Assembly (NCBI GenBank): GCA_011503125.2
Contig: WWBZ02000016.1
Coordinates: 1,612,001-1,676,000, forward strand
Length of the DNA stretch: 64,000 bases
Direction of reading: 5' to 3'
Source of the DNA: Botryosphaeria dothidea
Lineage: Eukaryota > Ascomycota > Dothideomycetes > Botryosphaeriales > Botryosphaeriaceae
Numbering within the stretch: the first letter of the stretch is position 1; each line of letters starts with the position of its first letter. The position numbers were made by a program, and so were the translations under genes. Shown here piece by piece: positions 48,866-59,993 of the stretch. The notes beneath the pieces are model-generated. The model had not been told where the DNA came from. It did not search any database and worked only from the letters and a program-made list of their open reading frames with translations.

Positions 48866-50341
48866 GAGAAGCAAAGTATATCATAAAGTATAAGGGAGGC
48901 GTTTTCTTTTTCTTTTTCTTGCTTGTATGTATAATTCTCTTGGATGAATAATTAGGCGGTGGTGGTGGATATTGATGAGTGATGGAAGAGAGGCTTACTT
49001 CATGCACGCTACGGATAGTGGTGGATATTGGCATGGAAAAGGAAGGGAGGGAACGAACAGAGATTAGATACTTAAAGGCAACTCGAATAGTGCAGGATCA
49101 ATAATTATCAACTCAACGTTACGAATGTCTCTTTTCTCTGCTTGGTGCTGATGACATGTGATTTGGTGATGGTCATGAGGATGGCGGGGAATGATTGACA
49201 GAGGAGGTATCTTCCGGCAATCATGGGTGGTTGGAAAAGTGATCTGAACGTAAATGCTCACAAATGGTGCTAAATTCGTCAGCGCCGTAGGTGTGTTTAC
49301 GCAAGTCTCTTGCACATCCTCTGGTTAATCAACTTCGGGAACATGAGATGCGTTTTCTTATTGCTGGAGTTTTAATTGTTGAGGCTGCAGTGACCGTCCT
49401 TCTTCGGCCAAGTACCTTCATGGGATAAACACAAAGATAGTCTCACATGTCTGACAGTCTCTCGTGATTGCCTTTTAAGCTCTTTTTAGAGTTTCTAAAG
49501 GGATTTTGCTTGTGGTATTCGCCACTGCAAGGCTAGATTTAGTGGAACGATCATGGTAGGAAAATACAACTTGTTTTTTCTTTTTTGTTTCTCGATGAGC
49601 CCATTAACAAATACTCCGGGCTTCCGTTCGGCGCCGATAACGGTCGCACTATCCAGGGCTGCCATCTCTTGCTGAAAATCGTCATCAACTACTGCTGGAG
49701 CCACGTAAAACTCCGGGTCAGCGTTTAAGTTTCAGCAGTGACGGAAACGTAAGACATGCATGCCTGTCGTCAGTGATCTTTCTATGCACTTTGGAACTGC
49801 TTTGACGAGCGCTCCGAGAGACAGCGGAGTGTAGTGTCCGTAAGACTTAGCGCAGAATTCTCAATTGGAAGCTGCATGTTGTTTGGATCCGGATTTCAGT
49901 CTGGGCATAGTTAAATATATAATCCAAAGGAGGAGGAGCATCATGGGGAAATGCTTATTTTGAGAGGCCGTCTGACACCAACAAGCCTCCACGTGTACGG
50001 CAGAGCTGTGGCCCTTCTACGTGACATTTAGAGGTCTTTCTCGTCAGCTGTCTTGAAAATACGAAGGTTTTGTTGAACCTTGCTTTGCTGTAGCGATTAA
50101 TATCATTTGCGTTTACAAGAGTTCATGAAGAGACCCGCATATCATGAAATTGTTTTTCTCCCGCGTCCCTCTAACCCACCCATATGATCCTCCCATGCAA
50201 AGCCATCTACCCATGCCTCTCTCCCCATCCACCACAAAACGCCATCTCGCAAATGCAAAAATGTGAGCCTCCCACGTCCATACAACCCAGATTCTCACCG
50301 CCATCCAGACCTCCCTCAAATCCCCTCATCCACTGCCCCCA
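48866..50341. other. 1.5-kb convergent intergenic region
   Basis: This holds the 3' ends of the oxidase gene and the large membrane-protein gene. One 69-codon minus-strand frame (listed separately) has protein-like composition; nothing else was seen. Confidence 0.4.
49495..49704 (-). CDS. Small hypothetical ORF or gene remnant, 69 aa
   Basis: Encodes MAPAVVDDDFQQEMAALDSA and then ATVIGAERKPGVFVNGLIEK, which reads like soluble protein rather than random sequence. The frame is also open a little upstream without an ATG, so it may be part of a broken larger gene. No family was recognised. Confidence 0.2.
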   Translation of the reverse strand: MAPAVVDDDFQQEMAALDSATVIGAERKPGVFVNGLIEKQKRKNKLYFPTMIVPLNLALQWRIPQAKSL

Positions 50342-53300
50342 TCACCCCGCCAGATTCTCCTTCTCCGCCCTTCCAACCCCAATCCCAAACCTGCCATCTC
50401 GCCACCACCCCATGCTGACCCTCAAATCCCCCAACACGCCCTCCATCTCTTTGGGCGTCATCCACTCCGCCCCCTCGGGCACGACATCCAGCATATCCGC
50501 GTCGACGAGCAGACTCGCCCCGGCAGCGATCGAGCACGGATTCTTGGGCAAGACGCCGTTGAACCTCAGCGTCAGCTGCGTGACGAGCATGCAGAGGAGC
50601 ATCGCCCCCAGCAAGGCCTGGAGGATGCGGGTGGAGACGTGGTTCTGCCGGAGGCGCTGCGTCGGGAACGAGGCGTTGGCGCGGAAGGTGAGGACAGCGT
50701 CGTTCGGGGTAGGCGGCACGCGGTAGACGTTGAAGACCTGGGCGACTATGTGGCTGTAGAGGTCCTCCATGGCGGCGAGGAGGGTTTCCTGGTTGGCGGG
50801 GCCGGCGAGGTCCGCCGGGGAATGGGCTCTCTTGCCGGCCAGCATGAGGGCGAAGAAGCCGTCGACCATGGCCTGAGACGGTGTTGCTGGCGAGTCTGTG
50901 AGGTTGTCGAGCTGGAACGTTTGACTGTCGTTCGTGATGGCGTGCGGTACAAAACCCCCGTACAGCATGCTTGACAGGAAAGGCGGAATCAGATTGTGAA
51001 TCAGGACTGCCGTGCGTTCGTCCGGTTTGGGGAAGGAGCTACGATCGATGGAGAGATCGTTGACATGCAGTACCACGTCTGTCATGACGCTCTCCACGAA
51101 CGGACTGCAGGTGAAGGCGCTCAAGTTGCTGGCCCGGACGCCGTCCAAATCCACCTGTCCGAATACCGCAAGGTATCTTTGAGATAGGCACGATTGGAAT
51201 CCCGATTTCGCATCGTAAAAGTAGCCGAAGTACATACCCGGTTGGGTCTTGAAGCCAATCGGTACTCCATAGCCGTTACGGTGTGGCCTGCTGTCGAGGC
51301 ACGTCGCTGATTCCAAATTTGGTCCCGGACTAAAGACCAAACAATCTGATGGCGATTGATCATGCTTCGCGCAGAAATTGATAATGCGCCTTTTCATTAC
51401 CGGGTATGTTTCGTCTGCGTACACTCCCTCTGCCGGGATGGCGGTGCAATTGGCCCTGGATCTTACAGTCGGCACCCGTGCGAAGATCTGCCCACGCTCA
51501 AAGTCTCTCGTGGCCGCGTGGGAGTCATTCGGCCACAGAGCTGTCAGCTGTGGAAACGCCAAATGACCATCCGTGAGGGGTGGCTCGCCCGTATTATCCA
51601 GCGCCATGAGATTCGCATTTGCGGTGCCCTGCTGATACGTGGCGTACAATTCGTCCAATTCAAGTTGTTCGTACCAATCCGGCGACCCTAAGGCTGGAAA
51701 CTCCATAAAGAATGAAGTATTGTGCGACAGCTTCACCTCAAAAGTACCAGGGATCTGCGAGGTATGATAGAGGTCACTCACGACGATGGTCAGGAACGGG
51801 GCAGCCATCATCCCAATCGAAGATGCAACTACCAGAATGTGGCGGTGTCGCAATGCGCTCCACAAGCAGTGAAGGCGAACTTTGCCAAGGTAGTCCAGAA
51901 AAAGCGCGTTGCGGCCCGAAGTTTTGCTCCCGACATGTCGGAGCACGTGGTATGGTTGGAAGAGGCGCACATTGAAATCGAAACCAGCAAACATCAAGCC
52001 GATGGATGCTAGCATGAAGGCTGGAATGATCGTGAATGCGTAGGTGACATAGGTGCTGGCAGATCCAAGGTCGATTATCCCTGTGTGCAATTGGCTGAAC
52101 CGGTAAAGGACATCGAGAGCGGCGATGATGAGGAAAATGGCGGCCATTAGGAAAAATCGGACTGGAAGTCGGACTGATGGAGGAATGTACCATCTAGGAT
52201 TCTCTGTTTCTCTCTGCACCAGGCGAGGAGCCGCCGCGTCAGTGTCTAAACTGGGCTGTGCGCTGATCCGGAATCCTTGGCCTGCCTGGGTGGAAGCCCT
52301 CTCTGTAAGCCACAATTGACTAAATCTTACTTTTTGGCGGAGTATCGTAAGGTGGAAAGCTCCCATCCCGCGTAGAGAAGCAGTGAGGTCGGGACATCGT
52401 GCAAATATCATGAGTGAACCGCCTACAGAGCCTGGATTACAAGAAAGGGTATCCGTCGGAACAAGCAGCACAAGCCCAGTGGTCAGAACCACCAAGCAAA
52501 GCAAAAGGCCCTGGATGATACCATAAATCGGCTTCCGTATGACCAACCGGTCTTCGGATACAAGAACAGCGGTGTTCGTGGGCTCTGAAGTTGGGCTCAT
52601 GAGGTAGATTTTAGCAATTTGGGCAGTAACTGATCGGTAAATTTGCTCTACCCCCTTTGAAAGGAGAGTTGAATTCGAAACAAGATCGGACGAATTGGGA
52701 CCCCGGAGCATGGTCGTCAGAACCTCTAAAATTGACAATCCATTGACAGTAGTCGAAGAACCCCAAAGATTGACGAGATCTAGGGAAGATAGCCCTGGCA
52801 ATTTGTGATGGAGCTCATCGTCCGCAAGTGTGACATTGGGAATCGAGATGGTGGAGCCATTCAGGTCGAGAGTGATCATTGCTGGAGAGATGCCATAATC
52901 CGGTTGACACAGGATGTTCGACATATTGATGTAGTTTGGATCCAAGGTACTGCGGTCGTACGTAGCCACCGTCTTTCCCAGTGATATCACAAAAAATCGA
53001 GCTTCCTCGTCGGCATGCTCCAGTTTTGGTGCGAGATCCAAGTCGTAGAAGTAATTGCCGGCGATAGCTATTATTTGGTTGGCATTTAAGATTCCACGCT
53101 TTTCCGGATGGAACTTCAAGTGGAAGTGTAGCAGAGACTGATTTTGTACATTCACTTCCTTCCAGATATAAGTTGAATGCGGGGATAGCGGCTCGCACGT
53201 GATGTTCACATAGAAGGCATCCATGGTCCCAGTCAAGCTCTGGGCGTTCTTGGGCACTTACAGGTGTCAGCTACAGTACAGGATGGCATGAGCTGGAAGA

Positions 53301-53911
53301 GCCTACCATTTGTCAAATCGATCTGCTGAAAAGCATAATCTGGCGTCGTTCCTAGGGGATATGGAAGATTGTTGCTGTTTATGGCAGACACTCGAGATAT
53401 CGGGCGGTGATCGATGCTCGAGGAGTTGAAATCGGTCAGGATGGGGCCAGAGAAAGTGTCGAGTACGCTCGCTTTATGCTCATGCTCCATGAGAATTGAT
53501 TGCACGAAGAAGAGTCCAGTGCTGAGGATGGTGATCAACCTGAGTAGCATGCTACCGATGATGGCCAATGCGACGGTTCGAGTCCCCGGAGTTCGTAGCG
53601 ATCGAAACAAGATTGTAGGGTTGAACGGAGACACAAAGTCGAGGAGTATACTGCGCTCAGCAGGCTGAGGACCTTCAGCCATCAATTGCCATGGTGCGAG
53701 CTGCTTTGCGCGATACACGACTTGTCCCCAGAAAGCCGCAATCAAGGTGAAGCCTTCATGCCGTGAGCAGGTTGATCGCAATGGAAGGCAATGGCCGAAG
53801 CTTACCAGCTGTAGGTCCGTACTGCCATAGGAGGTAATTGCGGTGGGGAACCGTACCAAGGCCATGGTGTTTGTTCGAGTGGCTCTCCTGTATCGCCTCG
53901 ATTTTGCCCAT
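50342..53911 (-). CDS. Large polytopic membrane protein, DUF3433-like, two related halves
   Basis: At least three minus-strand exons, 53806-53911, 53307-53753 and 50342-53256, give 1,155 aa if translation starts at ATG 53911. The N-terminal piece HHGLGTVPHRNYLLWQYGPT and then LIAAFWGQVVYRAKQLAPWQ match the fungal DUF3433 repeat: a transmembrane helix, a short outside loop, YGPTA, a second helix and xLxPWxxM. A second copy occurs mid-protein (FLMAAIFLIIAALDVLYRFS, then YVTYAFTIIPAFMLASIGLM and LFQPYHVL). Between and after lie long N-glycosylation-rich outside domains with many Cys. A final helix (ILQALLGAMLLCMLVTQLTL) precedes the cytosolic tail. Junctions use GTAAGC and GTAGGC donors; the second intron has a GCTGAC branch site. 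The first helix expected before residue 1 is missing, so an upstream exon was probably not found or the 5' end has decayed. Function of the family is unknown. Confidence 0.75.
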
Positions 53912-55983
53912 GGAAATTGTGAGTCCTGTAATTCAAAATGCAGCATAAGTGCGTCTCTTGCAATGGGATGTAAAGAGGGAAGCGCTTCATATCAGGAGCA
54001 TGCATTACCGCAACAGACTGGAACTGACGAAGACGTGGTTGACTATAGTCGGGTGTATGTGGAGAAGATGGTGGCCTTGAAAGTTCGACTGTGAGGACGG
54101 CGTTGAGGAAGGAGTTGAGGAGGAGACGATGTCAGTATCAATGCCTACCAGTGGAGACATCACGATGCTAGTTGAAAATGCAATGCCGAAGTCACCCCAG
54201 CCGAGCTAGTAGAGGTTAAGTGTATGCGTGCATGCGTTTGATTGGGTGCAGTGAGCGTTCTTTGCCAAGCATAACCGCCAAAAAAATCACTGCACGTGAG
54301 AGCTCAAGGATCAATCTAGCGAAGGGCGGTAATAAACTTCACACGATGTTAAATCTTTGAACCACCCCAAGTAATCCGTCCACCGGCAGGCTGTCATCAC
54401 CTTCTGAGCCGCAAGTACGGACAAATCCTCACCTTCGAGGATGTTGTTCGGACGCCGGAACTGAAAGGTAAGACCGGAGCGCAGGGACAACTCATGGCCT
54501 TGCGAGCGGTGGGTCGAATAATTATTGTCGACGACAATTGGTGTTGCCGTAGCTCGAAGTAAGAGAGAGACATCGAGTGAAACATCATGGCGGACGAGAA
54601 GAGTAGAGGAAGCGGCGCTCATCGGAAGTCACTCAGAGCGCGCACGGAATCAACGCTGAGAGCGCTATAACCACGGAGGAGCAAGACGCTGCCAGCCAGG
54701 TAGATGGAACCAGACTAAAAAATTGAGAATGATACGAAAAGGCCTTGCACAACCGCGGAGAGCGTGCGAGTGGCGACGGCATCGATCAGGTGCAGGATTG
54801 ACGGATGCCAACAAAGCGGACTCATGATGCGGTCAGCCAGGAACGCCTAGCAAGCAAAGACGGAAGAAAGCCTTAGAGAGGCATGCGTAGCCACAGTAAT
54901 GTTGCGAGTAGCCATTCGGAGTTGAGAGGGAAGTGGCGCAGAAAGCGAGGGCGAGGGTGAAAGGAGGAGAGCTCACCTCCGGGGAAAGTGCGGAGGAACG
55001 GCGAATCCCCTTCATTCGCCTGCACCGGGCAGGAACGCGAAGACACTGACTCGTCTCCTCGCCTGATCTCGTGCCACGCCGAGAAAGACCATGACAACAT
55101 ACTCCAACAGATCGTGATAATCAGAAAGGCAACGCGTCTATCCTATAGTCTCAGGATCACCTGCTTTTGCCACGATGCTACCTTCAACGCAATGCAACGT
55201 GGAGAGGGTGGAGGGTGGGGCGAACGCGGAGTTTTCTGTGTCTCGGACAATTGCGTCACCGATTTTATGCTCTCTCAGCCGATGACCAAGCCGACCAAAT
55301 GATGAGCGTCAAACGAGAGGTGGGGGAAACTGGGTCTATCGTGTCCCCAACCACCCATTCAACCCCGCCTTCCCCCCATTTCTTTAACCTCTAACCTGGG
55401 ACCCGGTGCGAACGATCGTACCTGCAAAACTAAGCTTAAGTTTAGCGCGAACAGCGCAGAATCGTACCATCAAGGAGAGCAGAGGTTAGTAGAGAAAACG
55501 GTAAACCATGCAGCTATAACGAACGCGATGCAAACTTGGTGCTCCAGAAGGGTAGGCTTTGTAGCACTACATGGTCAGCTCACTTATTACAACCAGCAAA
55601 GCAAGTGGAGCAAGTGTTATAGTAGTTGTCGAAAGACAGTGGGTATTTGCATTAAAAATAGATATCTTCATCCCCAGCTCCCCCCCCCACTTTCCTTCCC
55701 TTCCCTTCTCTTCTCTTAGGTAGTCTAGATTGTCTAGAAGATCTTTGAGAAAAAGTTTGAAAATTTGAGTGGAACATCAATAGTTCCTTCCCTCCCGTTT
55801 TCCTTTCCCTCCTTCCCCATCATCCCTTCTCGTCCAATGATTCATCGTAGAGATAGTATTGTTACAGTATAGATCGTCAACCCAGCACCATTACACCGAG
55901 GCTATGTTTGGTAGTATGTGTCGTATGCACATGTGTTATAAACAGAAAAGAGAAAAAATCAAAATCAGGAAAAAGCGTTAACT
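53912..55983. other. 2-kb region upstream of the DUF3433-like gene
   Basis: Likely contains the missing 5' exon(s) and promoter of the membrane-protein gene and the 3' end of the sugar transporter. A minus-strand ATG at 54160 opens a frame of about 50 codons (Ser/Thr-rich) without a hydrophobic helix, and it cannot be spliced in phase with the next exon. A C-run and CCCTT-rich tract lie at about 55681-55716. Confidence 0.4.
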
Positions 55984-57797
55984 TCATGCCTGAGTCGCAG
56001 CCTCCTCACCACCCTCGTGGTGGATGCTGCGGCCACGAACACCACCAAGGCCAGACTCCTGGTCCTTGACGATGGTCCTGCCGCCGGGGCCAAGGTGCAG
56101 AGCATCGGTGTTGGGGGCACCCTCAGCGTTGAGGCTGCTGCCATCCCAGTGGGCGGAGGTGATAGGGTTGACGTGCAGGACGTACATGGTGTCGATCTCC
56201 TCAAGAGTGCGGCCCTTGGTCTCAATCATGAAGAAGTAGACAATCCAGAACAGACCGAAGCAAGAGCTACCGAAAACCAGACCGTAGAAGTAGTCGATCT
56301 TCTTGGTGATGAAAGTGGAGAAGAACGAGATCAGGAAGTTGAACAGCCAGTTGGAAGCGGTAGCCAGAGCCATGGCGGTGGCACGGTAGCGGGCGGGGTA
56401 CAGCTCGCCGACGACGGCCCAGACCAGGGGACCCCAGGTGATGGCGAAGGCGACGATGAACAAGCAGGTGAAGACAATCATGATCTGACCGGCCTGGGCG
56501 TTGTTGGTGCCGTTACCGTTGGGGAGCTTGTAGTGACCAACGAAGGCGTAGATGAACAAGCACATGAACATCCAGGCAGCGCCGACCATGAGACACTTGC
56601 GGCGGCCGCAGCGCTCAACAACCCACAGAGAAATCAGAGTAGCGCCAACGTTGACGGAACCGAGAATGATCGAGGTAACGTACGAGTTAGACAAGCCGGT
56701 GGCCTGGAAGATGGTGGTGCCGTAGTAGAAGAAATAGTTGGCGCCCGTGAGCTGCTGGCCAGCCTGAAGAACCATACCGAGAAGGGTGCGGTAGAGCATA
56801 CGCGGGCCGGTGAAGACCTCGTACCAGGGGTGATCGCCGCCAGTGGACTCAGCCTGCTGCTTGTCCTCAATGTCCTGAATCTCGCGGTTGATGAGCTCGT
56901 CATCGGGGGCAACACCGTTCAGACGAGCCATGATGTTGCGGGCCTGCTCAATGTTGCCCTGGCGGTAGAGCCAGCGAGGAGACTCGGGCATGAACAGGAT
57001 CGAGCTACCGAGGAGGATGGCCCAGAGGGCGGAGAGACCGTTGGGAATGCGCCATTGGGCGCTGTTGTGGTAGGCATCCTCAGTACCGTAGGTGACCTGT
57101 TCGGATAGAGTTAGCGTAAGCGGGGAAGGTGAGAGGAGTTTCGGTGCGGGCCGGAGCTTACCATGTAGGCGGTCCAGATACCGAGAGTAATGAACAACTG
57201 GTACGAGGCGACGACTGCGCCACGAATGGCGGCAGGGACGGACTCGGACTGGTACATGGGAACGCAGGTGGAGAGCGAACCGATACCGAAGCCACCGATC
57301 AGTCTGCCGACAGCGAACTGCGCCCAGACGTGATCGCTGGTGATCTCAATGATGACACCGATGATGTAGAAGAAAGCCCAGAAGGAGATGGAGAGCTTGC
57401 GGCCAATCTTGTCGGCAAGAGGAGCGGAGATGAGGCAGCCAAGCAGGGTACCAATGCAGAGAAGACCGACGATGGTACCGTTGCGGGCAGGACTGAAGTT
57501 GCCATTGGAGTCGGCAAAACGGCTGATGAAATCGCTCATGGCCATGATACCCGAGATCTGACCAGATTCGTAACCGAACATGAAGCCACCCATGGATGCA
57601 ACGGCACCCATGATGAAGGCAATCGGGGGAGCCTTCCTGGCGCCAGCGACGGCGCCGGACCTAGTCTGAAGCTGGCCCTGAGGGAGCTCCGTCTTGGAGC
57701 CATTGCGAGGAGAGTCGGTGGGAGTGGTCTCGGCAGGCGAGGACTTCTCGAGAGCAGCATCCTCAACGGGAGCTGACTTCTTGTTGAAGAGACCCAT
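55984..57797 (-). CDS. Sugar transporter, MFS hexose family
   Basis: Two exons, 57162-57797 and 55984-57096, give a 582-aa plasma-membrane protein of the sugar-porter family, which imports hexoses by facilitation or proton symport. A cytosolic N-terminus of about 55 residues precedes twelve helices. Family signatures are ASMGGFMFGYESGQISGIMA (helix 1), ADKIGRKLSIS in the helix 2-3 loop, MPESPRWLYRQGN at the end of helix 6, LQAGQQLTGANYFFYYGTTI in helix 7, WGPLVWAVVGELYPARYRAT in helices 10-11 and IETKGRTLEEID after helix 12. A 60-residue cytosolic tail follows. The QQLTG plus ITWGPLVW pattern suggests a glucose or xylose transporter close to fungal Hxt/Hgt proteins, but the substrate is not provable. 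Codon bias is strong (almost no A-ending codons), consistent with high expression. Three CreA-like sites lie 105-140 bp upstream. Confidence 0.94.
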
Positions 57798-57901
57798 TTT
57801 GGGAAGTTGTGGCCCGTGTATGTATGTGATTGGCAGGCACGGGAAAGTGCAGTGGTTATTGTTTGAGTGAAGTGTTGGTGAACAAGTGAAGACGAGAGCA
57901 G

Positions 57902-57937
57902 CCCCAGGGCTGGGGTCGACGATTTATACAGCTGGGG
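57902..57937. promoter_or_regulatory. Cluster of three CreA-like sites upstream of the sugar transporter
   Basis: CCCCAG (57902-57907), CTGGGG (57910-57915) and CTGGGG (57932-57937) each fit the CreA/Mig1 consensus SYGGRG on one strand. The first two form an inverted pair with two bases between them. They flank a TTTATACA element, 105-140 bp before the start codon. Spacing and context suggest carbon catabolite control of the transporter; this is inferred from motif matching only. Confidence 0.45.
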
Positions 57938-59981
57938 AATGGAGAAAGCCGGGCAGTGGGTTAATCGGGGTTAACCATGGGGCAAAGGGATAAACAGCGG
58001 AGGATGACGGTGACCGGGGCCCACGCCGTCACGGGGCGTGCAGACATCTCCAGATGGGAGAGCATGCTTGGACTGGTGGGGGATGCTACTCATGGCGGCC
58101 GGGTCGAGGCGCGGGCGTTGTGCGGACTGTCAGTCGCGGGTCTTGCGACAAGGACAGGTCGGTGGTGCGTGAGCCGGCCAAATTGGAACGCAGGACCCAC
58201 TCGCTCCCGAGAATCCGCCTGGTCTCCGAGCATCTGCCCACCACGCCTTCGCACACACAACACTGTGACTGCAGCCCTGACTGCCGAAGCCGGCTCCGCT
58301 TCGAGAAAAAAATATGGAGCCCTGCGCGCTCCGACGCTGCAGTCCGACGGCGAGGCACAGGTGTACGGCCGCGCCTTCCTGCGGTCGTGATGTCGGGCAA
58401 GCGACGCAAATCTGCAGAGGGCGCGCACGCCCATCGCTTGCTGCTCATCAGCTGTCGGCCTGCTGCTAGCGCATTGCCAGCTCTCAACGCCAAACAGGGC
58501 CATCATCGCCAGATCGCGTACGCCTTGCCTGCCTGGGCGGTCCCATCAAAACGGAACGGCAGGGAAGAGCGCTCATCCCCGATAAGCTGTGAACGGCGTG
58601 TGTTCTGCGGCCAATGGCAGGCGGCGCTGTGGCGGGTGAGCGATATTTCCGTAGGGCTGAGACGGAAACTACGTACTTGATCCACCATTGATCCACCGTT
58701 CTGTGGCCGCATCGCAACTTGGTTGACGCCGCTGTCAGAGTTTTTTTGCTTCTCGAAGCCGGCGCTGCGCCGAGCAACAGCCTCATCTGCGTGAAACGGC
58801 AGCTGGGTAACGATAGTGTGCTGACCCTGCTGACGTCAACGCTTATTAGCAGTCGGCATCAGCAACGCCGGGCGGCAGTGTGGCAGCGGGCAGCGGCGAG
58901 CGGCGAGCGGCCCGGTCTTCGTCCGCCTTCCGAAGATCTGCCTCGTGCGAGCGCGCCAAACGACGGCGCCTTTTTGCGCTGGGGTTTTGGCTCCGCCCTG
59001 CGTTGCCAACTCGCTTGCTGACCGACACAATTAGTGCCAGTGGCCGTTCCGTGCAGGTGGCCATCGCAATCTCTCGGTCTCGCTAGCCATGCAGTACAAA
59101 TGCAGCGTTGTGCCTCTGCCGCCTGCTGCGAGCGTCGGTGATCCTCGCGCGGGTGGCTGCCTTGGCGCGCGCGGTGGCGCGCCGGTCCCTGCCCCTGACG
59201 CGAAAAAAATCTTCGGGAGCCTGAATCGCCTGCCGACCCGCGTCGTACCACGATGGCGCTGCAACGCCAGCCGAAGAATTTTGGAAGGTCAAGCGGTAGG
59301 GATCACGGCAACGAACCGGGTCGAGCCTCGTGTTAGTAAGCGCCTGCTCTCGTGCCGCTGGTGGTTGGCTGTCGGTGCCGACGTTCGAGAGCGTTGGGGT
59401 TCGGCGCCTGTGCCGCTTGCCGCTGCGCTTCGCCGTGTTCGTACGAAACGCTGCCATTCGGATTTACCGCTGCGGCTCTGCTGTCACCAGATCACCACAC
59501 CTCGAGACCCTGAGCGCGCCAGAGGTTCACGCCACCCGTGCTTTCTTCACAGACGCCTGGGCTGCCGTCAGAGGCGTCCGGAGCCTCAAGCGGACACATC
59601 GACCGCGCCGCCGGCGGGTGCCGAGGTAGGATTCCGTGATGACTGCTGAAGCTTTCCTCGTGGCGCGCCTTGCTCTGTCGCAGGGGCCGGAGGAAACTCC
59701 CGTTCCATCCCTGCGCGCATGCACGTCGCGAGCCAGGACCATGGCAGCCGGCCCGACCGAGTGCGACGGAGGCTCACGTAAAGGTGGGTTTCGCGACATC
59801 AATATGCAACTTCGGAGAGTTGGAGCGCCAACAGCGCCTGTCCGAGACCGCGTTGAGCCTGGCGCCGGATCCACTTCCAACGCTCCTCTTCGGCGCAGCT
59901 CCACTTGGTGCTCTCCACCAACGAGCCCGATGGTGGGAGGGTGGACAGATTGCCCACAGTGGAGAGTCTGCGTGGGAGAAA

Positions 59982-59993
59982 GGGGGGGGGGGG
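59982..59993. repeat. Poly-G run, 12 bases
   Basis: Twelve consecutive G in the right-hand gene-poor stretch. Runs like this are prone to sequencing or assembly length error. Confidence 0.85.

Noticed and set aside
56017..57108. 363-codon plus-strand frame opposite the sugar transporter
   Set aside because: Complement of a strongly biased coding exon. It crosses the real intron border and is Gly/Val/Asp-rich low-complexity.
39349..57797. Possible secondary-metabolite cluster (kinase, oxidase, membrane protein, transporter)
   Set aside because: No backbone synthase, tailoring P450 or cluster regulator. The genes are spaced by long gaps and functionally unrelated.
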